NCBI GenBank assembly: GCA_903916735.1
Contig: CAIWXX010000137.1
Location: forward strand, 1 to 64,000
Direction: 5' to 3'
DNA from: an uncultured Acidobacteriota bacterium
GTDB lineage: Bacteria; Acidobacteriota; CAIWXX01
DNA length: 64,000 nucleotides
A program made the translations under genes and the position numbers. The notes beneath the pieces are model-generated. The model was given only the letters and a program-made list of their open reading frames with translations. It did no database searches and had not been told where the DNA came from. Position 1 is the stretch's first letter, and every line of letters starts with the position of its first letter. Positions 16,070 to 24,441 of this stretch are shown piece after piece.

Positions 16070-17713
16070 CTAAGGACTCATCGGCATGTTTGAGAGGATC
16101 CGCGGAAGAATTTCGACCAGGACTTGAGCCAGGACGATTTTGAAGATCAGAGCGACAGGGTACACACTGGCATAGGCAAGAGTCGGAATGTCGGTCCGTG
16201 TTTGTGCGGCGGCGGCGCTCAAACCGGGAGGATTCGTCATGCAGGCGCAGATGGCACCCATTGAAGCCAGGGAGTTCATGCGATAGATCCGAATCATAAG
16301 AAAGAGCCCGGTTGCAACCGATACCACCGTTACCAGGGCGCCTGAAATAAGGAGTTTCCAGCCCTGCTGCTGGAGTACGCTCAGGAAACGCGACCCGGCC
16401 ACCGTGCCGGCTCCGGCAAGGAAGAGCATGAGCCCGAGCTCACGTGTGAGGTTTTTCGCAGCAGGAGGAACATACAGGCGGAACCTCCCGACGCGGCCTA
16501 TGTGCCCGAGGATGAGGCTCATTATGAAGGCGCCCCCTGCGGCGCCCAACTTCACGGTCATACCGCTCGGGAAGTGAAACGGAATGAGGCCGACGAAAAT
16601 GCCGACAACAAGCCCCATCAGAAATGGAAGCATGTGGGTTTCATCGGCTTTGCCTCCGCCCGGATCCATGATCTTGGCAAACTCATTCACGGCATCCCGT
16701 TCACCGACGACCACCAGGGTGTCCCCCATTTCGAGTGTGGCGGAACCGGTCGGTGCGAGTTCAAGCCCTTGTCGTTTGATTCGCGTCACGACGACGCCGT
16801 AGCGTTCCCATACGCGTATATCTCGAATTTCCTTGCCCGCCTGTGACGCTTCGGTCACATCTGTTTCGATGCTCATGATGTTTGTGTTGAGATCCATCGG
16901 CACATGCGTCTCATCCCCCAGCAGCAACTGCATCTTGTCCAGTTCCTCCAGCAGCCCTGTGACCATGACGACATCGTTTTCAGCAAGAGCCGTCTCGGGC
17001 CTCGCCATGAATACGCGTTTCCCGCGACGAACGCGCGTAATATTAGCGGTGGAGATATGGCGCGATGTCAATTCCTTAAGAGACATTCCGATGCAATTTG
17101 GATTGGAGACGCGGAATTGTTTCACCTGCATTTTGGGCGCTTCGGCTGCCTGCTCCTGCTCCCATTTGGTTTCTTCATCGGTGACGTTTTTTCCAAGAAG
17201 TTTGGGAAGAAACTGGATCAGGAGAACAACACCGATCATGCTGAAGGGATAGGCGAGGCCGTAGCCGACGGAGAGGTTGGGATTCTGTTCGAGGGCGACT
17301 CGTCCCATGGCATCCATGGCGGCAGCGAGCGCCGGGGTACAGGTCATGGCTCCTGTGTACAATCCACACGCCAGATCAAAGGGGATGTGCATGAAGTGGG
17401 CCACGACAACGATGGTAACGGTGCCCGTCACGACCGTCACCAAGCCAATCACGACGAATTGGATGCCGCGCCGTTTGAACATTCGGAAAAACCGAGGCCC
17501 CGCCTGCAGTCCGACAGAGTAAACGAAAAGGACCAGGCCCAAATCCATGATCTCCTTGGGCACTTTAAACCCGAAGTGCCCGAATACGAGTGCTACGAAG
17601 AGAACGCCGGCGGCCCCAAGCGAGATGCCTTTGATTGAAATCTGACCGATCCAGCAGCCGATTGCGAGGATTCCGAATAAAATGAGCAGTTGCTCGGCAA
17701 GAATCAGATTCAT
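16070..17713 (-). CDS. AspT/YidE-family membrane transporter with RCK (TrkA-C) domains
   Basis: A 547-residue protein with the layout of the aspartate:alanine exchanger superfamily (PF06826 duplicated). Residues 1-180 hold the first membrane bundle (LLILFGILAIGCWIGQISIK, SLGAAGVLFVALVFG, GLVLFVYSVGLQAGPRFF). Residues about 210-370 contain two TrkA-C-like regulatory domains (NDVVMVTGLLEELDKM and GDTLVVVGERDAVNEF). Residues about 375-547 repeat the membrane bundle (GGAFIMSLILGHIGR, GLMLFLAGAGTVAGSRF). The start at 17713 is chosen because GGGGGAGG precedes it and family homology begins there, although the frame is open for 411 more bases. Substrate unknown; an acidic amino acid or dicarboxylate antiporter is the family precedent. 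Confidence 0.85.
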   Translation of the reverse strand: MNLILAEQLLILFGILAIGCWIGQISIKGISLGAAGVLFVALVFGHFGFKVPKEIMDLGLVLFVYSVGLQAGPRFFRMFKRRGIQFVVIGLVTVVTGTVTIVVVAHFMHIPFDLACGLYTGAMTCTPALAAAMDAMGRVALEQNPNLSVGYGLAYPFSMIGVVLLIQFLPKLLGKNVTDEETKWEQEQAAEAPKMQVKQFRVSNPNCIGMSLKELTSRHISTANITRVRRGKRVFMARPETALAENDVVMVTGLLEELDKMQLLLGDETHVPMDLNTNIMSIETDVTEASQAGKEIRDIRVWERYGVVVTRIKRQGLELAPTGSATLEMGDTLVVVGERDAVNEFAKIMDPGGGKADETHMLPFLMGLVVGIFVGLIPFHFPSGMTVKLGAAGGAFIMSLILGHIGRVGRFRLYVPPAAKNLTRELGLMLFLAGAGTVAGSRFLSVLQQQGWKLLISGALVTVVSVATGLFLMIRIYRMNSLASMGAICACMTNPPGLSAAAAQTRTDIPTLAYASVYPVALIFKIVLAQVLVEILPRILSNMPMSP

Positions 17714-18122
17714 GGCCTCCCCCTCTGAGATCAAAAAGAATATAGCATAAAGGAACAATAAAAAACCGGATTGGAGAAGTTGCTGCATCGTAATAAGGCG
17801 GCTGCACGATCGAGAGACGGAATTCGTGATGCCGCTCATGTGATCGTCCTCACGGAAAATTCCTGTTGATGGCATCATCCTGTTGGTGAGATGTGAAGCC
17901 GATGACAGAATCTTTGAGAGGAGGTCGTTGATGACATTTATGAAAAAGAAGAGTATCAAAATAAGAGTCGGTATCCGGAAGACCGAAGCGGCCTTCATTT
18001 CGCTTTCATCGATCACGCTAGAACCGCTCGAAAGGATCATCCTTGGAAGGGATGCATCACGGCGGATGCCTTTTTGGGGTACTGGCGCTTTGCCGAGGAT
18101 TTCAGATACAATTTGCCAAGTC
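17714..18122. other. divergent intergenic region
   Basis: The region between the AspT-like gene (minus) and the RsbW-like gene (plus). Both neighbouring frames extend into it, but the extensions lack family homology and overlap each other. It probably carries the two promoters; none stands out. Confidence 0.4.
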
Positions 18123-18533
18123 ATGCGGAAATTGATCTATAAAGAAGAGATCCGTAGCCACATTCGCGAGGTGCATGATATGACGTCGCGGATACTGCAA
18201 AAGGCTGGAGCCTTCGGCTTCAATAATGATGCGTTGAAGGATCTCCGGGTGGCCATCGATGAGGGCATCGCTAACGCCTTTATTCATGGGAATGCCACTC
18301 AGCCCCACAAACGGATCCGAGTGAAATGCTATCTGCATTCGGATAAATCGCTCGAGATCAGGATCAAAGATCAGGGCAAGGGGTTTGATTCGTCGAAGCT
18401 TCCTGATCCGACGAATAGTGAAAATTTATTGAAATCTCACGGCCGGGGGATTTTTTTAATCCGGCAATATATGGATCGAGTCGGCTTCAATAAACGGGGG
18501 AACGAGATTCGAATGTGGAAGCGAAAGCCCTAA
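18123..18533 (+). CDS. RsbW-like serine kinase/anti-sigma ATPase (HATPase_c_2)
   Basis: A 136-residue single-domain GHKL ATPase. Marks are the N-box LRVAIDEGIANAFIHGN, the DQGKGFD G1 box and SHGRGIFLIRQYMDRV (G2). Proteins of this size are RsbW/SpoIIAB-like: they bind a sigma factor or phosphorylate a STAS-domain antagonist on Ser, in partner-switching control. No STAS or PP2C-SpoIIE partner is adjacent; the PP2C at 56446 is a different type. The start at 18123 gives the family length, while an in-frame extension to 17883 has no domain content. Confidence 0.75.
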   Translation: MRKLIYKEEIRSHIREVHDMTSRILQKAGAFGFNNDALKDLRVAIDEGIANAFIHGNATQPHKRIRVKCYLHSDKSLEIRIKDQGKGFDSSKLPDPTNSENLLKSHGRGIFLIRQYMDRVGFNKRGNEIRMWKRKP

Positions 18534-18648
18534 GGATAATCGTTCGTCATCGGCAATCGATTCGGTAGATTTTCAATCCGGCAAACGGTCGAGCTGACTC
18601 GCCCCGGGCTTTGGCGGAGCCAATCGTCACGCGCCCGTGTCGCCGCTG

Positions 18649-20037
18649 CTACGTGCCGAGCCTTCGCTGTGCGGCCAGGACATCGCCATTCTGCGGCTCG
18701 ACGGCCAGCGCTCGTTCGAGTGTGCCGCGGGCATCAACCTTATTTCCGGCCAGCCTCTGGGCATCGGCCAGCAGCAGATAATAGCTCACGTTTTTTGGAT
18801 TGAGGGCGACGGCAATGCTGAGCTTCTCAGCAGCTTCCTTATATCTTTTGGCCTGGATGAAAAATCTTCCATAAAAGCTGAAAACAGCAGGACTCTTGGC
18901 CTTCAAAACGGCCGCTTTTTGCAAGTATTTCTCCGCATTGGGTCTTTCGTTGAGCTGGATGCTGACGGCTGCTAATTGTTCATAGGCTTCGGGGACGACA
19001 GGCCAGAGACGCGATGAGCGCGTGTAATATTCCAGGGCGCGGCGATAATCCTTGCGTATCTCATAGACCCGGCCATATAGAAATTGAACTTCGCTGTTGG
19101 ACGGGGCGAGGGCTTCGGCCTGGTCCAGTGCGGCAAGTGCCTTGTCAGCGGCATTAGGATCGTTCTGCTCATCGAGAGTTCGGATCCAGATCCGCGCGAG
19201 ATCGATATAGGCGAAGGGTTGCTTGTCGTCCAGTTGAGTCGCCAACCCAAGCTGCTGGATCGCTCCGTCGCGGTTCCCGAGTGCCAGCATGCATTTTGCG
19301 ATCCGAGAATACAAGCCGCTGCTCTTGCCTTTGGCCTCGACTGTAGACTGGTAGACTTCAAGGCCTTCTTTGTACCGGCCGAGATCGTACAGCATCGACC
19401 CCAGCTCTTCGTAGGGCCTTTCCTTCACAGGGAGTTGAGAAATCGCTTTCCTGAGAGGGGCCTCAGCCTGTGCTGAATCGCCCTTGGCGAGATAGACCAT
19501 GCCGAGAAGCGCCGATGCTTCGCCCATGTCTGGATTTTTTTCGAGGGCTTTCCGTGAGTACTCGACGGCCGCATCAAACTTGGAAGACTGGAACATGACA
19601 TAGGCGTATTTATAGAAAAGCGGGGCTCGTACAAGTCCCAGAGCGAAGGTCTTTTCATACTGCGTCGCGGCCAGGAAATAATCATGTGATTGGAGGTACA
19701 TATCGCCGAGCGCGAGGTAGGGGCCTGGATTATCCGGCTTCAGATCGATGGCGGCTTTCAAATCGCGCATTGCATCGGCCTGTTCACTGCGAGCCATGTG
19801 CGCTCGACTGCGTTCAATATAGGCGAGTGGTCGCGACGGCTGGAGTTTGACCGCTTCAGTATAGGCGGCCAGCGCCTGGAAACTCTGATCCCCCGCAAGG
19901 GATCGCTGACCCTTACTGATCAGTGAATTGTATTCTTGATAGAGGAAATATGGTCGGAGGAAGAGGACTCCGAGGATAATCAGGGGAGAGCTGACGAGAA
20001 TGCCGGCCAATAAATATTTCTTCATGAATAGACTCAA
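18649..20037 (-). CDS. TPR-repeat protein with N-terminal membrane anchor
   Basis: A 462-residue protein. Residues 5-30 are one membrane helix or uncleaved signal (KKYLLAGILVSSPLIILGVLFL). The rest is about ten tetratricopeptide repeats, for example AYTEAVKLQPSRPLAYIERS, DLKAAIDLKPDNPGPYLALG, YSRKALEKNPDMGEASALLG and LERALAVEPQNGDVLAAQRR. TPR arrays mediate protein-protein contacts; here the array probably faces the periplasm. MKKYLL at 20025 is an alternative start. It is divergent from tmk with no operon partner. No specific function can be given. Confidence 0.8.
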   Translation of the reverse strand: MSLFMKKYLLAGILVSSPLIILGVLFLRPYFLYQEYNSLISKGQRSLAGDQSFQALAAYTEAVKLQPSRPLAYIERSRAHMARSEQADAMRDLKAAIDLKPDNPGPYLALGDMYLQSHDYFLAATQYEKTFALGLVRAPLFYKYAYVMFQSSKFDAAVEYSRKALEKNPDMGEASALLGMVYLAKGDSAQAEAPLRKAISQLPVKERPYEELGSMLYDLGRYKEGLEVYQSTVEAKGKSSGLYSRIAKCMLALGNRDGAIQQLGLATQLDDKQPFAYIDLARIWIRTLDEQNDPNAADKALAALDQAEALAPSNSEVQFLYGRVYEIRKDYRRALEYYTRSSRLWPVVPEAYEQLAAVSIQLNERPNAEKYLQKAAVLKAKSPAVFSFYGRFFIQAKRYKEAAEKLSIAVALNPKNVSYYLLLADAQRLAGNKVDARGTLERALAVEPQNGDVLAAQRRLGT

Positions 20038-20275
20038 GGAATTTTATGCTTGAATCCAAAGCGTTGTCAATGGATTTGCTGGGCCCTTGATACGGCGGCA
20101 TTGGGATGACAAAGGCGAATCCTTCTTCATCGCGCCGGGTGAGGTGAGGTGGGGAGGAGCGGAGGGGCCGAGGGGTCTGGTCACATCCGTCCGGCGATCA
20201 TGCAACGGCGCGGCGAGGTTTCGCCGAACCACGCTGCCTGTGCTATATTCCAGTTGGGACAGCGGTTGAGAAGCT

Positions 20276-20914
20276 ATGATGTTTATTACGCTTGAGGGAA
20301 TTGACGGTTGCGGCAAGACGACCCAGGCACGATTGCTCCACAAGGAGCTTTCAAGCCACCTGTCTCCACGGCTAGTCGTTCTTGTTCGCGATCCCGGAGG
20401 AACAACAATTGGGGATCGCATACGTGCCATTCTTCTGGATCCGGCTCATATGAAGATGGCCGTTGCAGCCGAGGTTCTGCTCTATTTCGCATCGCGCGCG
20501 CAGCTTGTCGAAGAGATCATCCGCCCGGCTATCGGGAATGGTGATTTGGTAATTTCCGATCGCTATTTCGACGCGACTTTGGCATATCAGGGCTATGGCC
20601 GTGGAGTTGAAGTGGGGATGCTCGAAGAGCTCCAGCGTTTTTCAACCAGAGGTCTCATGCCGGATCTCACCTTCCTGCTAGATATCGATCCCGACATCGG
20701 CCGAGCACGCATCGCAGGTGGTCGGCCGCATGATGGCCAATCAGGAGGGGACCGGATGGAGCGTCAGGGGGCGGATTTCGCGCGCCAGGTCCGCGACGGA
20801 TACCTGGTTGCTGCCAAGGCCCATCCGGATCGGATCCGCGTGTTGGATGCCGCCCGTCCTCCTGAAGCGATCTTGAGGGATATGAGAATGGAGTTGGATT
20901 CACGTGGCCTTTGA
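20276..20914 (+). CDS. tmk: thymidylate kinase
   Basis: A 212-residue dTMP kinase, the usual length, making dTDP for DNA synthesis. The P-loop is LEGIDGCGKTTQ (residues 6-17). The RDPGGTTIGDRIR segment is the family's REPGGT motif with Asp for Glu. VISDRYFDATLAYQGYGRG is the DRY motif with the substrate loop, and LTFLLDIDPDIGRARI and DRMERQGADFARQVRDGY form the lid and C-terminal part. It overlaps holB by 11 bases, so the two are translationally coupled, a common bacterial arrangement. It is distinct from the two divergent kinase-like genes at 27865-29257. Confidence 0.95.
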   Translation: MMFITLEGIDGCGKTTQARLLHKELSSHLSPRLVVLVRDPGGTTIGDRIRAILLDPAHMKMAVAAEVLLYFASRAQLVEEIIRPAIGNGDLVISDRYFDATLAYQGYGRGVEVGMLEELQRFSTRGLMPDLTFLLDIDPDIGRARIAGGRPHDGQSGGDRMERQGADFARQVRDGYLVAAKAHPDRIRVLDAARPPEAILRDMRMELDSRGL

Positions 20915-21893
20915 AGACATCGCCGGCCAGGATCCCGTGGTCAAGCGGCTGCGCGTTGCCACCGAGAAAGATCATCTGCCGAGCGGATTGATCTTCTATG
21001 GCATAGATGGAGTCGGCAAGAAAAAGACAGCCTATGAGCTGGCACGATCGCTCAATTGCCTGGGCGCCGATCCATCCTGTTCCTGTGATTCCTGCGTGAA
21101 GATTGCGCACGAATCTCATCCTGATGTCCTGTTCATCGAACCAGATGGCCAGTACATCAAAGTGGACCAGGTGGAACCGCTCATCGAGCATGCGATGCTG
21201 CGACCGTTTGAAGGAAAAAAGCGCATCTATATCATCGATCGGGCCGAGTGCATTCGTGAGGAAACCGCCAGCCGTTTTCTCAAGACCCTCGAAGAGCCGC
21301 CGCTCTTCGCACACTTCATTTTGCTCACGGCCGGCCTGCCATCGGTGCTGCCAACGATTCGTTCTCGATGCGGACTCTTCCATTTTTCTGAACTGACGCC
21401 TCTCATGGTCGAGAAGCTGCTTGTGGATCGTTTTGATTTCGGCTCAGATGAAGCCCGCCGCCGCGCGGCGTTGAGTGGCGGGTCACTCGGTCGATCTCTC
21501 TCGCTTGAGGAACAGGATTTTGCTTACTATGCCGAAACCTCGGCCTGGCTCGATCGATCCCTTCTCATGGGGGAGATGACTCCCGGCGAACTCGTTGCGA
21601 TGATTCTCAAAGAGGGGACGAAAACGAAGATCGATCTGCCCGATTTGCAGAGCCGGATTGATCTTATGATGGAGATGGTGCACGATGGCATGATGGGAAC
21701 GCGGAAACTACCCGGGCACTTTTCAGGAATCACAGAGACGTTCGATCTCTACATCCGATTGCTGCAGGCACGGGCGCTCATTTCCGGAAATGTCGCCCCT
21801 GAAATGGTGCTCGAAGAATTACTCATTCACTCAGATAAGGAACCTTTAGGAAAATGGACGGAGACATTCATTCGCCCCCTCTCGTGGGCGTGA
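20904..21893 (+). CDS. holB: DNA polymerase III subunit delta prime
   Basis: A 329-residue AAA+ clamp-loader subunit starting at GTG 20904, inside the end of tmk. Early segments are FEDIAGQDPVVKRLRVA and HLPSGLIFYGIDGVGKKKTA, a Walker-A-like loop in which the final Ser/Thr is Lys. A zinc module C-x8-C-x-C-x2-C follows (CLGADPSCSCDSC), then KVDQVEPLIEHAMLRPFEG, KRIYIIDRAE (Walker B region), ASRFLKTLEEPP and LPTIRSRCGLFHFSEL with the SRC motif. As in other delta-prime proteins the nucleotide site may not hydrolyse ATP. The last 40 bases overlap ricT. Confidence 0.92.
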   Translation: MAFEDIAGQDPVVKRLRVATEKDHLPSGLIFYGIDGVGKKKTAYELARSLNCLGADPSCSCDSCVKIAHESHPDVLFIEPDGQYIKVDQVEPLIEHAMLRPFEGKKRIYIIDRAECIREETASRFLKTLEEPPLFAHFILLTAGLPSVLPTIRSRCGLFHFSELTPLMVEKLLVDRFDFGSDEARRRAALSGGSLGRSLSLEEQDFAYYAETSAWLDRSLLMGEMTPGELVAMILKEGTKTKIDLPDLQSRIDLMMEMVHDGMMGTRKLPGHFSGITETFDLYIRLLQARALISGNVAPEMVLEELLIHSDKEPLGKWTETFIRPLSWA

Positions 21894-22549
21894 AGATACT
21901 CGATACCGACGAGATCGAGAGTTGCATTGCCGACGAAGTGGCGCTCAAACCGCCGGATCTCTGTATCGTCGAAACGGCGCATGGGATTGACCTTGGTGAG
22001 GTTGTCTCTCGCTCCGAACCCCAGCTCGCTCTTTTTCAAGGAAAAGGAATGACATATCGAATCATCCGGAAGGCAACGGAGGATGATTGGCGCGCGTATC
22101 AACGTAAACAGGAATGCGCCGTTCATGCATGGGCCTTTTGCATCGAACGGGCTCAGGAACGAAGCATTCCGCTCAAGCTTGTCCGAGTCCACTATCTCTT
22201 CGACGGCACCAAGGCCATCTTCTACTACACGGCTGAAGGGCGTATCGATTTCCGTGAGCTTGTCAAGGATCTCGCTCGTGAATTGCGTATGAAGATCGAG
22301 ATGAGGCAGATTGGAGTGCGAGACGAGGCGCGCATGATCAACGGCTTCGGCACATGCGGCCGCAAGCTCTGTTGTAGCTCTTTCCTGCGCGCCTTCGAAC
22401 CCGTGACACTCGCTATGGCAAAGAAGCAAAACACGGGCTGCAATCCGAGCACACTCACCGGGCTCTGCAGCAGGCTCAAATGCTGCCTGCGAAATGAATG
22501 CGATCTGACCGATCAGGCTGTTGAGAACGACGAAGAACAACGATCTTGA
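21854..22549 (+). CDS. ricT: PSP1-domain protein, RicT/YaaT-like
   Basis: A 231-residue PSP1 protein. Typical segments are GVKILDTDEIESC, VETAHGIDLGEVV, KLVRVHYLFDGTKAIFYYTA, GRIDFRELVKDLARELRMKI and RMINGFGTCGRKLCCSSFL. The Cys cluster C-G-x4-CC, later NPSTLTGLCSRLKCCL, holds the family's metal-binding cysteines. In Bacillus the homologue RicT/YaaT works with RicA and RicF in a 4Fe-4S complex that controls mRNA maturation by RNase Y. Overlap with holB by 40 bases in another frame suggests strict co-translation. The tmk-holB-psp1 order is seen in many bacteria. Confidence 0.88.
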   Translation: MDGDIHSPPLVGVKILDTDEIESCIADEVALKPPDLCIVETAHGIDLGEVVSRSEPQLALFQGKGMTYRIIRKATEDDWRAYQRKQECAVHAWAFCIERAQERSIPLKLVRVHYLFDGTKAIFYYTAEGRIDFRELVKDLARELRMKIEMRQIGVRDEARMINGFGTCGRKLCCSSFLRAFEPVTLAMAKKQNTGCNPSTLTGLCSRLKCCLRNECDLTDQAVENDEEQRS

Positions 22550-22666
22550 TTTTGTCCCCGGGATGGCATAGACTTACCTACAAAATTAGAATCTCAGGAA
22601 CAGAGGATGGTGAGCTGCATTGTTGTGGGCTATCGCCGTTCATCCGCCTGAGCAAGGGATATAACA

Positions 22667-23008
22667 ATGTCGAAACCAATCCCCCCCAAAAGTGATTTCG
22701 TGAATCGCAAACTGATTCGGCCGAATCTTTCCGAATTCAAGGACCAGTTCTCGATTCGTCCTCCGCACAAAAGGCCTATGCCGCCGGAGCAGACACATGC
22801 GGAAAGCTTCTATTACCTGAAGCAGATGAATAACAAGACCCCGATGGTCGTCGTCTTGAAGGACGGTGAAGTCATCAAAGGCGTCATCGAGTGGTATGAC
22901 AAAAGCTGCCTGAAAATCAACCGGATCAACGAACCAAACCTGCTCCTGCTAAAAGACCACATCAAATACATGTACAAGGAGCATGAAGATAAGAGCTCGG
23001 TAGACTGA
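22667..23008 (+). CDS. hfq: Hfq-like Sm-fold RNA chaperone with N-terminal extension
   Basis: A 113-residue protein. Residues about 48-105 are an LSm/Hfq domain: AESFYYLKQMNNKTPMVVVL (Sm1-like start), DGEVIKGVIEWYDKSCLKI and PNLLLLKDHIKYMYKEH, where the last part corresponds to the Sm2 motif. The first 45 residues are a basic, proline-rich extension not found in E. coli Hfq. The acidic C-terminal tail is short. Hfq rings pair small RNAs with mRNAs. Its place next to ricT and upstream of two RRM genes makes this a small RNA-metabolism neighbourhood. AAGGGATATAAC precedes the ATG. Confidence 0.8.
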   Translation: MSKPIPPKSDFVNRKLIRPNLSEFKDQFSIRPPHKRPMPPEQTHAESFYYLKQMNNKTPMVVVLKDGEVIKGVIEWYDKSCLKINRINEPNLLLLKDHIKYMYKEHEDKSSVD

Positions 23009-23250
23009 GACATCGTGACTCGGTGACTCACTGAAATTCACCTGATCGGATTACGATCGACTCGGATGGGCGATCATTCGCGCACGCGCCCGGTTGATGG
23101 CACGTTCCGAATATGCCGGGGCACCTTGATGCGCAAAGAACTCCGGGTGGTTAAGCCAAAATATGCCGGCCGGCACTCATGGTTGACACCGAGGACTCAC
23201 TATGCCCGCATGCTCATATTCAATATTGATAAGTAGGAGGGGAAATTTTT

Positions 23251-23476
23251 AATATCTGACCAGTCAACTCTGTGCACAAAACGGCAAGACCTGTGACAGG
23301 GCATAATCGTGAATTCCTCTCAGGAAACCAGGAAAAAAGGAATGCAGGAATGGCGTATGAAACCAATGCTGGTAATAAAAATCCGTTCCTGCTTTTTCCC
23401 TTCCTGCATTCCTGAGAGTTTCGGGAGCGATGGTTGTCGAAGCCGGCTTGTTTGGCTGCGGCTATGCCGCGTTAGG
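23251..23476 (+). repeat. dispersed hairpin repeat, copy B
   Basis: The same order of parts as copy A: AATATCTGACCAGTCAAC lead-in (this variant lead-in is shared with copy D), GGCAAGACCTGTGACAGGGC, arms CTCAGGAAACCAGGAAAA and CCTTCCTGCATTCCTGAGAG, then GCGATGGTTGTCGAAGCC and the GGCTGCGGCTATGCCGCG end. Confidence 0.85.
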
Positions 23477-23514
23477 GTGCGCAATAAAATTGTTGCAGGC
23501 AAGGAAAAGACTCT

Positions 23515-23570
23515 GAAACCACAGATGAAAAAGGATCGGAAGCCGGGTATCTGCGTTCATCGGTGGTTTC
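23515..23570. repeat. inverted repeat of the CCACAGATGAA type
   Basis: GAAACCACAGATGAA at 23515 pairs with TTCATCGGTGGTTTC ending at 23570, with one mismatch in 15 and a 26-base loop. Short word-like inverted repeats of this kind are scattered through several bacterial phyla. Only one copy is in this window. Confidence 0.6.
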
Positions 23571-23795
23571 CTTAGGTGAGCTAAATTTTCGGCCCGCAAT
23601 ATTTTTCTGGGCATCCATATATATTTTCCTTCCCATTTGATCAGGTGTATGGTATATTGTAAGCCTGTATGATTAACGTTCTTTACGGCACGATCGAAGG
23701 GTAAGTTTCCGGCCGCGCCTTCCGAAATTTAGCTATGCCAGCCGAGAAGCGATGTGCCGTCAAACGGAGCTTTTTGACACGCATTCCCGACGCGC

Positions 23796-23884
23796 CCGAC
23801 CTGGAAGCGGGGTTGGTGAAATGCAAAATCATTCGGCATCCGCCGATTTTTTCGCCGCGGTCCAGGCCGACGGTACGAGGTAGC
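23796..23884 (+). promoter_or_regulatory. conserved leader with terminator-like hairpin, RRM gene 1
   Basis: This leader closely matches 24347-24436 ahead of the second RRM gene: CGACCTGGAAGCGGGGTT, GAAATGCAAAA, a CGGC-N4-GCCG stem followed by ATTTTTT, then CGCCGCGGTCCAGGCCGACG and GAGGTA just before the start codon. The stem plus T run looks like a weak intrinsic terminator inside the leader, so an attenuator or cold-responsive structure is possible. Function is inferred from conservation only. Confidence 0.55.
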
Positions 23885-23889
23885 TGACG

Positions 23890-24186
23890 ATGGCCAACAA
23901 AACTTTGTATGTAGGCAACCTGTCCTACAGCGCCACTGAGCAGGATCTCCGGGATCTGTTCGCGGCCTTTGAGCCGGCTGAGATCCGGATCATCGGAGAC
24001 AAAGGATTCGGGTTCGTGGATGTGCCCGAGGAAAGAGTCACAGAAGCGATCGCCGCCACTAATTCAAAAGAGATTCGTGGCCGCGCAATCAAGGTCGATG
24101 AAGCTCGCCCCCGCACAGGCGGCGGTGGTGGACGCCCCGGTTTTGGCAGCAGTCGCGATGCCGGTCCCCGCACTCGAGTTGAGTAA
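23890..24186 (+). CDS. RRM-type RNA-binding protein (glycine-rich), copy 1
   Basis: A 98-residue protein with one RNA-recognition motif. RNP2 is LYVGNL (residues 6-11) and RNP1 is KGFGFVDV (38-45), with TEQDLRDLFAAFEPAEIRII between them and GRAIKVDEARPR as the last strand. A glycine/arginine tail follows (TGGGGGRPGFGSSRDAGPR). Bacterial RRM proteins of this size bind single-stranded RNA and are often cold-induced. The tandem neighbour at 24442 is nearly identical over the RRM, so the pair is a recent duplication that includes the leader. ATG is preceded by GAGGTAGCTGACG. Confidence 0.92.
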   Translation: MANKTLYVGNLSYSATEQDLRDLFAAFEPAEIRIIGDKGFGFVDVPEERVTEAIAATNSKEIRGRAIKVDEARPRTGGGGGRPGFGSSRDAGPRTRVE

Positions 24187-24192
24187 TTTCGC

Positions 24193-24222
24193 CATGAGAG
24201 CGCCTCGACGAGGGCTCTCATT
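24193..24222. terminator. hairpin after RRM gene 1
   Basis: ATGAGAGC and GCTCTCAT form a perfect 8-bp stem eight bases after the RRM1 stop codon. There is no T run after it, so it may stabilise the mRNA end or act as a weak terminator. Confidence 0.45.
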
Positions 24223-24346
24223 CACGCATCACCTAATGGCTCTCCACGCTGTTCGTTTTCGGATCGGGTTCGATGTGTCTTTGGAAATCGAAACCGGGAG
24301 GGAAGCCGCATGCGCGTGAGCGCTTCAACGAGCATTTCCAACCATG

Positions 24347-24436
24347 GCCGACCTGGTAACGGGGTTCAGGAAATGCAAAACACATTCGGCGCATGCCGAT
24401 TTTTCGCCGCGGTCCAGGCCGACGGTATGAGGTAAT
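24347..24436 (+). promoter_or_regulatory. conserved leader with terminator-like hairpin, RRM gene 2
   Basis: The partner of 23796-23884. The stem CGGC...GCCG and the following ATTTTT are kept while the loop changes (GCAT here, ATCC in copy 1), and CGCCGCGGTCCAGGCCGACG is unchanged. It ends in GAGGTAATTTTCG directly before the ATG. Confidence 0.55.
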
Positions 24437-24441
24437 TTTCG

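Larger units (their letters stand above)
23009..23889. other. long intergenic region with repeat copy B, a second hairpin and an RRM leader
   Basis: This 0.9-kb stretch without genes contains repeat copy B (23251-23476), a different inverted repeat (23515-23570) and the leader of the first RRM gene (about 23690-23889). The sequence around 23580-23670 is AT-rich and may hold the RRM promoter. Confidence 0.6.

Noticed and set aside
17714-18124. N-terminal extension of the AspT-like transporter to 684 residues
   Set aside because: Family homology starts at 17713 behind GGGGGAGG, and the extension overlaps the divergent RsbW-like gene region.
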